From: Streptomyces justiciae
GTDB taxonomy: Bacteria; Actinomycetota; Actinomycetes; Streptomycetales; Streptomycetaceae
Assembly (NCBI RefSeq): GCF_015163075.1
Contig: NZ_JADDXU010000017.1
Coordinates: 124,001 to 188,000 of the forward strand
Length of the DNA: 64,000 nt
Direction: 5' to 3'
Made by a program: the position numbers and the translations under genes. Shown here in pieces: positions 34,570 through 42,125 of this stretch. The notes beneath the pieces were generated by a model. It did no database searches. It was not told the origin of the DNA and saw only the letters and a list, made by a program, of their open reading frames with translations. Position 1 is the stretch's first letter; every line of letters starts with the position of its first letter.

Positions 34570-34593
34570 GGGGGGCCTTGCGGCAAGCCCCCC
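34570..34593. promoter_or_regulatory. Putative rifamycin-associated element (RAE)
   Basis: The core TTGCGGCAAG is flanked by six G (plus a C) on the left and six C on the right, forming a 24-bp inverted repeat 58 bp upstream of the glycosyltransferase start. From memory, the RAE is a short inverted repeat with a TTGC...GCAA centre and G/C-run arms found in front of rifamycin-resistance genes in actinomycetes. On the minus strand it supplies a TTGCCG -35-like hexamer followed, after 19 bp, by CACAAT (34556-34561). Confidence 0.65.
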
Positions 34594-34606
34594 GATGGGC
34601 TATAGC
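34578..34606 (+). promoter_or_regulatory. Promoter-like sequence reading away from the glycosyltransferase
   Basis: TTGCGG (34578-34583), a 17-bp spacer and TATAGC (34601-34606) form a good sigma-70/HrdB-like promoter on the plus strand, overlapping the RAE. No plus-strand gene follows; transcripts would run antisense into the ABC ATPase gene after making the hairpin at 34615-34640. Confidence 0.4.
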
Positions 34607-34614
34607 TTGATAGT

Positions 34615-34640
34615 GGCGGGGAGTTGATGAACTCCTCGCC
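34615..34640 (+). other. Strong stem-loop immediately after the plus-strand promoter
   Basis: GGCGGGGAGTT and AACTCCTCGCC pair over 11 bp with one mismatch around a 4-nt loop (GATG). It starts about 8 nt downstream of the TATAGC hexamer, where a transcript would begin. It could be the 5' structure of a small RNA, an attenuator, or a terminator for the ATPase gene on the other strand. Confidence 0.4.
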
Positions 34641-34666
34641 TTTCGCATGTCGGCCGCACGCCCCGC

Positions 34667-35821
34667 CTACGCGTCCGCCACCGAGTCGAACCGCACCTGA
34701 TCCCGCGCCACCCCCAGCGCGTCGGCGTCCACCGACCGCCGCAGCGCCTCGTGCAGCTTCGCCGGGGTCAGCACGCCCAGGAAGCGCGCCCCGTCCAAGA
34801 CCGCGACCCACCCGGCGTCGTGCTGGAGCATCACGCCGAAGGCCTGCTTGAGGGGCGCTCCGACCGGCACCCAGGCGTTCATCCGGTGCGCGTGGTCGCC
34901 GACCGTCCCGTCCGCCGCGAGGTCGTCGGCGCCGATCCAGCCGTGCAGCGTGCCGCTGTCGTCGAGCACGACGGCCCAGCGCGCGCCCTCCGCCCCGAGC
35001 CGCTCCGCCGCCGCCCCGGTCGGCTCGTCCAGACGGGCCAGCGGCGGCTGCTCCAGGTCGTCGACCTCGATCTCGGTCACCGACAGCCGTTTCAGCCCGC
35101 GGTCGGCGCCCACGAACTCGGCCACGTACGGCGTCGCCGGTGCCCCCAGCACCGCACCGGGCGTGTCGAACTGCTCGATGCGGCCCTGCCCGTACACGGC
35201 GATACGGTCGCCCAGCCGCACCGCCTCCTCGATGTCGTGCGTGACCAGCAGCACCGTCTTGCGCACGGCGGCCTGCATCCGCAGGAACTCGTCCTGCAAC
35301 TGCTCCCGCACGACCGGGTCGACGGCGCCGAACGGCTCGTCCATCAGCAGCACCGGCGGATCGGCGGCCAACGCCCGTGCCACGCCGACCCGTTGCCGCT
35401 GCCCGCCGGACAACTGGTCGGGGTAGCGCGGCCCGTACCGCTTGGGGTCGAGGCCCACCAGGTCGAGCAGTTCGGCGGCGCGCGCCCGTGCCTTCGTCTT
35501 CTTCCAGCCGACCAGCGCCGGCACGGTCGCGGTGTTGTCGAGGATCGTGCGGTGCGGGAAGAGACCGACCTGCTGGATGACGTAACCGATGCGGCGCCGC
35601 AAGCGCACCGGGTCCACCGTGGCGATGTCGTCGCCGTGCACGTAGATCCGGCCCGAGGTCGGCTCGATCAGCCGGTTGACCATCATCATGGTCGTCGTCT
35701 TGCCGCAGCCGGACGGGCCCACGAGCGTGACGAGTTCCCCCTCGGACACCTCGAAACTGAGGTCGTCCACGGCCGTCGTACCGTCCGGATACCGCTTGCT
35801 GACCTGCTCGAACCGGATCAT
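34667..35821 (-). CDS. Glycine betaine/choline-type ABC ATPase with CBS domains
   Basis: A 384-residue OpuCA/ProV-type ATPase. Walker A is GPSGCGKTT, the Q-loop VIQQVGLFPH, signature LSGGQRQRVGVARAL, Walker B VLLMDEPFGAVDP, and H-loop LVTHDIEEA. After about residue 250 come two CBS-like repeats (ARWAVVLDDSGTLHGWI and AGWVAVLDGARFLGVL), which sense ionic strength in betaine importers. It is the only ATPase in the window of the class required by the permease/lipoprotein operon at 29.9-32.1 kb, so I assign it there even though it lies 2.5 kb away in the opposite orientation. Start ATG 35821. Confidence 0.88.
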   Translation of the reverse strand: MIRFEQVSKRYPDGTTAVDDLSFEVSEGELVTLVGPSGCGKTTTMMMVNRLIEPTSGRIYVHGDDIATVDPVRLRRRIGYVIQQVGLFPHRTILDNTATVPALVGWKKTKARARAAELLDLVGLDPKRYGPRYPDQLSGGQRQRVGVARALAADPPVLLMDEPFGAVDPVVREQLQDEFLRMQAAVRKTVLLVTHDIEEAVRLGDRIAVYGQGRIEQFDTPGAVLGAPATPYVAEFVGADRGLKRLSVTEIEVDDLEQPPLARLDEPTGAAAERLGAEGARWAVVLDDSGTLHGWIGADDLAADGTVGDHAHRMNAWVPVGAPLKQAFGVMLQHDAGWVAVLDGARFLGVLTPAKLHEALRRSVDADALGVARDQVRFDSVADA

Positions 35822-35896
35822 GACCTCACGCTAAGGGCGCCCGCCCGATCACGCCCTTCAGCAGGGTCCCACCGGCTGGTGAATTGGCGATTCCGG

Positions 35897-35914
35897 TTTT
35901 GAACGGTTTCAAAA
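35897..35914. promoter_or_regulatory. LacI-type operator upstream of the alpha-L-rhamnosidase
   Basis: TTTTGAACGGTTTCAAAA has 7-bp inverted arms around 4 bp and contains the TGAA-N4-TTCA core also found in front of rhaI and the rhamnose ABC operon. It is 157 bp upstream of the rhamnosidase ATG and 76 bp upstream of the divergent ATPase start. It is probably bound by the LacI regulator encoded at 53.8 kb. Confidence 0.55.
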
Positions 35915-35987
35915 GTCGACTTCACGCCATGCGTCGCTGCTGGGCGGTTCTGTTGGAATCTGGCAGGAATTCGCGACGCTGAAGCGG

Positions 35988-36016
35988 TGGACACCCGTCA
36001 CATCCGCCACTAGCTT
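35988..36016 (+). promoter_or_regulatory. Probable promoter of the alpha-L-rhamnosidase gene
   Basis: TGGACA (35988-35993), a 17-bp spacer and TAGCTT (36011-36016), leaving a leader of about 50 nt before ATG 36071. The operator lies about 90 bp further upstream, so the repressor would need to act at a distance or on another promoter. Confidence 0.35.
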
Positions 36017-36070
36017 CAACCGCCGAGCGAGCTGAATCGATACAACTCCGAACGCCGAAGGGACAACGGC

Positions 36071-39000
36071 ATGACAGACGGAGTCGACAGCACGAACGGC
36101 AGGACGGTACGCCGCAGGACGGTGCTCACCACGGCGCTCGGCGCCGTACCGGTGGCCATGGCGGGCGGGATCGGCGGTGCGGGACCGGCCTCGGCGGCAC
36201 CGGCCGGGGACCGCGGCGCCGTCGAGGGCCTCACCGTCGAGCACCGCACTGACCCGCTCGGCGTGGACGCGCCTCGGCCGAGATTCGGCTGGCGCACCGC
36301 CTCGACCACCCGTGGCCGCCGCCAGACGGCATATCAGATCCTGGTGGCCTCCACGCCCGACCGCCTCACCGCCGGCCGCGCGGACGTGTGGGACAGCGGC
36401 CGGGTCGCCTCCGCCGACTCGGTGGCCGTGCGCTACGCGGGGCCCGAGCTGCGCGCCTCGACCCGCTACCACTGGACCGTCCGGGTCTGGGACGAGAACG
36501 GCCGCGCGCTCCCGGGCGCCCCGGCCGCCCACTTCGAGACCGGCCTCCTCGGCACCGACGGCGTCACCGGCTGGGACGGCGCCCGCTGGATCACCATGGC
36601 CGGCAAGGCGCCGAACAGCGCCGGTGCGCCGCTCCTCAGACGGCAGACGGAGCTGACCGGACGCCGGGTGCGGGAGGCGCGGCTGTACGTGTCCGCGCTC
36701 GGCGTGTACGACGCCTACGTCAACGGCCGCCGGGTCGCGGTGCCGCACGGCAGGGGGTCGACCCACGAGCTGCTCACCCCCGGCTGGACGAACTACGACG
36801 CCCGCGTCAGTTATCTGACCTACGACGTCACGTCCCTCGTCGCGGGGGAGCGGCAGGTCACGCTCGCCGCCGTGCTGGGCAACGGCTGGTACAACAGCCG
36901 GGTCTCGGAGGCGAGTTCGTACTACTCGGCGGACGGCAACCGGCTCGCCCTCAAGGCCAAGCTGCTGATCCGGTACGCCGACGGCTCGACCCAGACCGTG
37001 GTGACCGCACCCGGCGCCGACTGGAAGGCCACGGACACCGGTCCCTACCGCGCCGACGACATCTACGACGGGCAGACCTACGACGCCCGCAGGGAACTGC
37101 CGGGCTGGACGGCGAACGGCTTCGACACCGCCGGTTGGGCCGGCGTGGAGGAACACGGCTTCGCCGCGAAGTTCCCGGACTCCCGGCTCGTGGCCTATCC
37201 GGGAGAGAGCGCCCGGCTGATCCCCGAGTGGGACCGCACACCGCAGTCGGTCACCGTGTACACCGGCGAGCACGGCGAGGCCGCCGCTCTCCCCGTCACC
37301 CTTCACCCCGGCGAGACCGCCGTCATCGACCTCGGCCAGAACATGGTCGGCGTCCCCAGCTACTCGCTGCGCGGCCCCGCGGGCGCCCAAGTCGCCTTCA
37401 AACCAGGCGAGATGCTCAACGACGACAGCGCGGGCGCGGACGGCCCGGTCGGCTCCGTCTACCGCGCCAACCTTCGCTCGGCCAAGGCGACCAGCACCTA
37501 CATCCTGAAGGGCGCCCCGGAGGGCGAGACCCACCAGGACTCCCTGACCTTCTACGGCTTCCGCTACGTCTCCGTCACCACGACCGACACCGTGACCCTG
37601 ACCGACTTCACCGGCCGGGTCGCCACCTCCGCCATCCGTGACATCGGCGCGGTCACCACGGACGACGCCGACGTCAACCAGCTGATCAGCAACGTCCGTT
37701 GGGGTCAGCGCGGGAACTACCTGTGGGTGCCGACCGACTGCCCCCAGCGCGACGAACGCCTCGGCTGGACCGGCGACACCCAGCTGTTCTCCAACACCGG
37801 CCTCTACAACGCCGACGCGGTGAATTTCCTCAGCCACTTCGAGGAGAGCCTCATCGACTCACAGCGCATCTACGGCCAGGACGGCGCCCAGTTCACCTGG
37901 GTCGCCCCCGGCAACCGCTACAACCACCCCGTCCCGGCGAGCGGTTGGGCGGACTGCGGTGTCGTCGTGCCGTGGACCGTCTGGCAGATGTCCGGCGACC
38001 CGACCGTCATCGACCGCAGTTGGCCGGCGATGACCAAGTACCTGGACTGGATCCAGCAGCGCACCGGCGACACCTACGCCGGACAGGGCGCCATCTTCGG
38101 TGACTGGCTGGCCTTCCAGAACACCGGCACCCAGCTGATGAGCGACGTCTACTACGGCTACAGCGCCCGCCTCATGGCCGACATGGCCCGCGCCACCGGC
38201 CGTACCGCCGAGGGCCGCGCCTACGACGAGCTCTTCGCCCGCATCAAGCGGGCGTTCATCGCCAAGTACCTGAGCACCGAGAACGGCACGCTCACCGTCC
38301 GCTCCAGCCTCGGCGACCCGCCGCCCACCCCCGGCGACACCCCCACCAAGACCGAGGACAACACCCAGACCGCGCTGCTGTGGATCCTCAAACTCGGCTT
38401 CCACGACACCGAGGCCCAGCGCCGCCGGCTGATCACCATGCTGGCGGAGAACATCGGCAACGACGCCGCCTACAAGGCCGCCCACCCCGACAGCACCCGG
38501 GTGAACTACCCGGAGAACACCCTCTCCGTCGGCTTCCTCGGCGTGAACGTGCTCGCGCCGGTGCTGACCGACGCGGGCCACGCCGACCTCGCCTACAAGC
38601 TCCTGCACCAGGACGCGATGCCGTCCTGGCTGTTCTCGGTGAAGAACGGTGCCACCACGGTCTGGGAGCGCTGGAACTCGTACTCGGAGAAGGACGGCTT
38701 CGGGCCGGTCGCGATGAACTCGTTCAACCACTACTCCTACGGCGCGATCATGGAGTGGATGTACGAGAGCATGGCCGGCATCGCCAAGGACCCCGCCCAC
38801 CCGGGATTCCGGCACTTCTTCCTCAGGCCGCACCTCGACCCGACCGGCAGGATCACCCGGGTGAAGGGCTCGCACCTCTCGCCGTACGGCGAGATCGTCA
38901 GCCAATGGGCGGTCAGGGAGCGGGAGTTGACCTACCGGGCCACGGTGCCCGCCAACAGCACCGCGACCCTGCGCATCCCGACGTCCGACCCGGACACCGT

Positions 39001-39121
39001 CCGCGAGGGCCGCACACCCCTGTCACGCGTCCGGGGTGTGCGGTACCTGGACTTCGCGGACGGCACCGCCTCCTACCGACTGCCCTCCGGGCGCTACGAG
39101 TTGGCCTCCGCGCTGGGCTGA
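36071..39121 (+). CDS. Secreted alpha-L-rhamnosidase, GH78
   Basis: A 1016-residue glycoside hydrolase. A Tat signal (TVRRRTVLTTALG, residues 12-24) precedes cleavage near PASA-AP. Next come an N-terminal beta-sandwich region (VEHRTDPLGVDAPRPRFGWR), a second jelly-roll domain (about 190-390, RLYVSALGVYDAYVNGRRV) and the (alpha/alpha)6 catalytic barrel. The catalytic-acid region DCPQRDERLGWTGDTQLF is near residues 556-573, and a C-terminal sandwich follows. It removes terminal L-rhamnose from plant polysaccharides or glycosides outside the cell and so feeds the rhamnose genes that follow at 42-52 kb. Its end overlaps the convergent lutC gene by 28 bp. Confidence 0.95.
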   Translation: MTDGVDSTNGRTVRRRTVLTTALGAVPVAMAGGIGGAGPASAAPAGDRGAVEGLTVEHRTDPLGVDAPRPRFGWRTASTTRGRRQTAYQILVASTPDRLTAGRADVWDSGRVASADSVAVRYAGPELRASTRYHWTVRVWDENGRALPGAPAAHFETGLLGTDGVTGWDGARWITMAGKAPNSAGAPLLRRQTELTGRRVREARLYVSALGVYDAYVNGRRVAVPHGRGSTHELLTPGWTNYDARVSYLTYDVTSLVAGERQVTLAAVLGNGWYNSRVSEASSYYSADGNRLALKAKLLIRYADGSTQTVVTAPGADWKATDTGPYRADDIYDGQTYDARRELPGWTANGFDTAGWAGVEEHGFAAKFPDSRLVAYPGESARLIPEWDRTPQSVTVYTGEHGEAAALPVTLHPGETAVIDLGQNMVGVPSYSLRGPAGAQVAFKPGEMLNDDSAGADGPVGSVYRANLRSAKATSTYILKGAPEGETHQDSLTFYGFRYVSVTTTDTVTLTDFTGRVATSAIRDIGAVTTDDADVNQLISNVRWGQRGNYLWVPTDCPQRDERLGWTGDTQLFSNTGLYNADAVNFLSHFEESLIDSQRIYGQDGAQFTWVAPGNRYNHPVPASGWADCGVVVPWTVWQMSGDPTVIDRSWPAMTKYLDWIQQRTGDTYAGQGAIFGDWLAFQNTGTQLMSDVYYGYSARLMADMARATGRTAEGRAYDELFARIKRAFIAKYLSTENGTLTVRSSLGDPPPTPGDTPTKTEDNTQTALLWILKLGFHDTEAQRRRLITMLAENIGNDAAYKAAHPDSTRVNYPENTLSVGFLGVNVLAPVLTDAGHADLAYKLLHQDAMPSWLFSVKNGATTVWERWNSYSEKDGFGPVAMNSFNHYSYGAIMEWMYESMAGIAKDPAHPGFRHFFLRPHLDPTGRITRVKGSHLSPYGEIVSQWAVRERELTYRATVPANSTATLRIPTSDPDTVREGRTPLSRVRGVRYLDFADGTASYRLPSGRYELASALG

Positions 39122-39750
39122 GCGCCGACCAGCACCACCTCCAGGGTGCGCGGACCGTGCACCCCCTCGACCCGGTCCAGCTCGATGTCACTGGTCGCCG
39201 ACGGACCGGAGATCCACGTCAACGGGCGGACGGGGTCGAGGCGTTCGAGGGCCTGCGGCACCGACCCGACGACCTGGTCCGGGACCCGGACGACACAGAT
39301 GTGGTGGTCCGGCACGAGCGTGATCCGGCGGCGGCCCTGGTCGGGGCCGCCGTCCAGCACGATCGTGCCGGTCTCGGCGACGGCGACCGCGCAGGCCGTG
39401 ACCACGCTGTCGATCCGGTCCAGTTCGTGCGGGGTGCTCTCGAGCCGGTCGGGCACCTGCTCCGCGTCGGCGTCCGCGAGCCAGGACGGGTCCAGCCCCG
39501 GCGGCACGAGGACCGTCTTCGCGCCGCGCGCGGCCAGCATCCCCGCGAGCGTCACCGCGAGGTCGTCGGGGGAGCAACGGTGCACGATCGCGCGGTAGTC
39601 GGCGAGGTTCTCGGCGAGGAGTTCGGTGGTCTCCTCGACGGTGCGGTCGCCGTGCTCGCGCAGATACGTGCGCTCGATCGGCGTGTCGTCGCCCGGGGCG
39701 TCGGCGAGCGCGCGCCGCACCCGGCCCAGAATCCGTTCCCTGCTGCTCAC
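39094..39750 (-). CDS. lutC: Lactate utilization protein C
   Basis: A 218-residue LutC/YkgG-type protein (DUF162 fold). The start GTG 39750 gives VSSRERILGRVRRAL; the core contains AVAVAETGTIVL and RRITLVPDHHICVV, the conserved part of the family. LutC acts with LutA and LutB in oxidation of L-lactate to pyruvate. Its start lies 70 bp beyond the lutB stop because the junction has been triplicated; the third repeat copy supplies the start and AGCAGGGA in front of codon 5. The end overlaps the rhamnosidase gene tail-to-tail. Confidence 0.9.
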   Translation of the reverse strand: MSSRERILGRVRRALADAPGDDTPIERTYLREHGDRTVEETTELLAENLADYRAIVHRCSPDDLAVTLAGMLAARGAKTVLVPPGLDPSWLADADAEQVPDRLESTPHELDRIDSVVTACAVAVAETGTIVLDGGPDQGRRRITLVPDHHICVVRVPDQVVGSVPQALERLDPVRPLTWISGPSATSDIELDRVEGVHGPRTLEVVLVGAQPSAEANS

Positions 39751-39838
39751 TCGGCACCGCCCAGATCGCGTTCCCTGCTGCTCACCTGGCAGCGCCCTGA
39801 GTCCGTTCCCTCGGTGCTCACTTGGCACCGCCCTTTCC
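39734..39838. repeat. Triplicated 35-bp lutB/lutC junction
   Basis: Three degenerate copies of a 35/36-bp unit lie at 39734-39768, 39769-39803 and 39804-39838. On the minus strand each carries GTGAGCA(G/C)C followed by AGGGAACG. The copy next to lutB holds its stop codon as GTGA; the copy farthest from lutB holds the lutC GTG. The layout suggests an ancestral GTGA stop-start overlap that was later expanded. Confidence 0.8.
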
Positions 39839-41302
39839 GCCCTGAGTCCGCTGCCACCAGTCACGGAACGGCTCCGCGGGCACGGGTGGCAGATCCCGTG
39901 TCTCGCTCCACGCCTTGCCGGGACCCGGCAGCGGCAGGCGGCGCGGATGCAGCCGACGGGTGCGCGAGGCCAGGCGCTGGCCCGCGCGCACGGCGCCGGG
40001 GCGGGCGAACGCCCAGCGGGCCGCCCGCATCGCCGCCCGCTCGGCGGCATGCCCCTTGGCCGGCTTGAGCACCACCTTGTTGCCCTCGCGCGTCACCTCG
40101 CCGCCCTGCACGACCCGTTCCCGCAGATGCACCAGCACCTCGGGGATGTCGATGGCGACCGGGCACACCTCGTAGCAGGCGCCGCACAGCGACGACGCGT
40201 ACGGCAGCGAGGCGTCGATCTCGCTTGCCGTGCCCCGGAGTTGGGGGCTGAGGATGGCGCCGATGGGACCGGGATAGACCGAGCCGTAGGCGTGGCCGCC
40301 GGCCCGCTCGTACACCGGGCACACGTTCAGACAGGCCGAGCAGCGGATGCAGCGCAGGGCCTGGCGGCCGACCTCGTCGGCGAGGGTGTCGGTGCGGCCG
40401 TTGTCCAGGAGGACCAGGTGGAAGGTCTTCGGTCCGTCGCCGTCGGTGGTGCCGGTCCACGTCGACGTGTACGGGTTCATGCGCTCGGCGGTGGAGGAGC
40501 GGGGGAGGGTCTGGAGGAAGACCTCCAGGTCCTGCCAGGTCGGCACGATCTTCTCGATGCCGACGACCGAGATCAGCGTCTCGGGCAGGGTCAGACACAT
40601 CCGCCCGTTGCCCTCGGACTCCACGACCACCAGGGTGCCGGTCTCGGCGACCATGAAGTTGGCGCCGGAGACGCCGACCTTGGCGCGCAGGAACTTCTCG
40701 CGGAGGTGGAGGCGGGCCGCCTCGGCGAGTTCCGCGGGCGTGTCGGTGAGGCCCTCGGGGGCGGGGCGGCCCCACTCGCTCATCTCCTTCGCGAAGATGT
40801 CCCGGATCTCGCCCCGGTTGCGGTGGATGGCCGGGACCAGGATGTGCGAGGGCCGGTCCTTGCCCAACTGCACGATGAGCTCGGCGAGATCGGTCTCGTA
40901 GGCATGGATGCCCGCCTCCTCCAGCGCCTCGTTGAGCCCGATCTCCTGCGTGGCCATCGACTTGACCTTGACGACCTCCGACTCGCCGGTGGCCTTGACG
41001 AGTTCGGTGACGATCCGGTTGGCCTCGTCGGCGTCGGCCGCCCAGTGGACGATGCCGCCCGCCGCCGTCACCGACTCCTCCAACTGGACGAGGTAGTCGT
41101 CGAGATGACGGAGCGTGTGGTCCTTGATCCGCTTGCCCGCCTCGCGCAGCTCGGCCCAGTCGGAGACCTCGGCGACGGCCTTCTCGCGCTTGGCGCGGAT
41201 CGTGTGCGTGGCGTGCCGCAGATTGCCGCGCAGGGTCGGGTTGTTGACCGCTTCGTGCGCGGCCTTGGGGAAGGCCGGCATTCCTACGAACGTGCCGCTC
41301 AT
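39818..41302 (-). CDS. lutB: Lactate utilization protein B (iron-sulfur)
   Basis: A 494-residue LutB/YkgF-type protein starting at ATG 41302, which overlaps the lutA stop (ATGA). The N-terminal two thirds form the LUD domain (GVSGANFMVAETGTLVVVES). The ferredoxin-like part has two clusters: CIRCSACLNVCPVYERAGG near residue 310 and CGACYEVCPVAIDIPE near 370. A basic C-terminus completes it. It transfers electrons from L-lactate oxidation with LutA and LutC. An in-frame extension upstream of 41302 is only the shadow of lutA. Confidence 0.93.
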   Translation of the reverse strand: MSGTFVGMPAFPKAAHEAVNNPTLRGNLRHATHTIRAKREKAVAEVSDWAELREAGKRIKDHTLRHLDDYLVQLEESVTAAGGIVHWAADADEANRIVTELVKATGESEVVKVKSMATQEIGLNEALEEAGIHAYETDLAELIVQLGKDRPSHILVPAIHRNRGEIRDIFAKEMSEWGRPAPEGLTDTPAELAEAARLHLREKFLRAKVGVSGANFMVAETGTLVVVESEGNGRMCLTLPETLISVVGIEKIVPTWQDLEVFLQTLPRSSTAERMNPYTSTWTGTTDGDGPKTFHLVLLDNGRTDTLADEVGRQALRCIRCSACLNVCPVYERAGGHAYGSVYPGPIGAILSPQLRGTASEIDASLPYASSLCGACYEVCPVAIDIPEVLVHLRERVVQGGEVTREGNKVVLKPAKGHAAERAAMRAARWAFARPGAVRAGQRLASRTRRLHPRRLPLPGPGKAWSETRDLPPVPAEPFRDWWQRTQGGKGGAK

Positions 41303-42054
41303 GCCGCCGGCTCCTCCTCCGTGCTCGCCAGGATCTCCGCGATGTGCACCGGCCGCATCTCCGTGCTCAGCCGGGCCATCGTCCCGCCGATGTGCATCAG
41401 ACAGGAGTTGTCGGCCGCGCACAGCACGTCGGCACCGGTCGACTCGGCGTTGCGCACCTTGTCCGCGCCCATCGCCGCCGAGACATCGGAGTTCTTCAGG
41501 GAGAAGGTGCCGCCGAAGCCACAGCACTCCTCCGCCCCCGGAAGCTCCACCAACTCCAGCCCCTTCACGGCCTGGAGCAGCCGCCGTGGACGGTCGCCGA
41601 GACCCAGTCCGCGCAGTCCGTGGCAGGTCGGGTGGTAGGTCACCTTGTGCGGGTAGTAGGCGCCCACGTCGGTCACCCCCAGCACGTCCACCAGGAACTC
41701 CGTGAGCTCGTACGTCTTCGGCACCACGGGCGCCAGCGCGGTCGCGAGCCCGTCCCCGCGGCCCTCCGCTCGCGCCCGCTCACCCAGCCGCGGATACAGC
41801 TCCCGCACCATCGCCCCGCACGAACCGGACGGCGTGACGATCGCCTCGTACTCCCCGAAGACATCGGAGAAATGCCGGGCCATCGGTTCCGTCTCATGCC
41901 GGTAACCGGTGTTGTAGTGCGCCTGCCCGCAGCAGGTCTGGGCCATCGGGAAGTCGACCTCGACGCCCAGCCTGGTCAGCAGTTTCACCACGGCGCGCCC
42001 GGTGTCCGGATAGAGCGTGTCGTTGACACAGGTCAGGAACAGGGCGACACGCAT
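41299..42054 (-). CDS. lutA: Lactate utilization protein A (CCG-domain iron-sulfur)
   Basis: A 251-residue LutA/YkgE-type protein with two CCG modules: AQTCCGQAHYNTGY near residue 40 and AEECCGFGGTFSLKN near 178. These cysteine-rich modules bind an iron-sulfur cluster and are shared with heterodisulfide-reductase and glycolate-oxidase subunits. ATG 42054 begins MRVALFLTCVNDTLYP. The gene starts 71 bp after rhaB on the same strand, so L-lactate made from L-rhamnose could be oxidised by the product of the same transcript. Confidence 0.93.
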   Translation of the reverse strand: MRVALFLTCVNDTLYPDTGRAVVKLLTRLGVEVDFPMAQTCCGQAHYNTGYRHETEPMARHFSDVFGEYEAIVTPSGSCGAMVRELYPRLGERARAEGRGDGLATALAPVVPKTYELTEFLVDVLGVTDVGAYYPHKVTYHPTCHGLRGLGLGDRPRRLLQAVKGLELVELPGAEECCGFGGTFSLKNSDVSAAMGADKVRNAESTGADVLCAADNSCLMHIGGTMARLSTEMRPVHIAEILASTEEEPAA

Positions 42055-42125
42055 CGCGGCTCCTTGTGATCGATCATCGGATGAGTGCAGGGTAGTGCGG
42101 ACCCGCGGCCGGGGGGAGACCCCGC

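Noticed and set aside
35909..37837. 642-codon minus-strand open frame over the rhamnosidase gene
   Set aside because: It lies antisense to a clear GH78 protein and has no domain or start signal.
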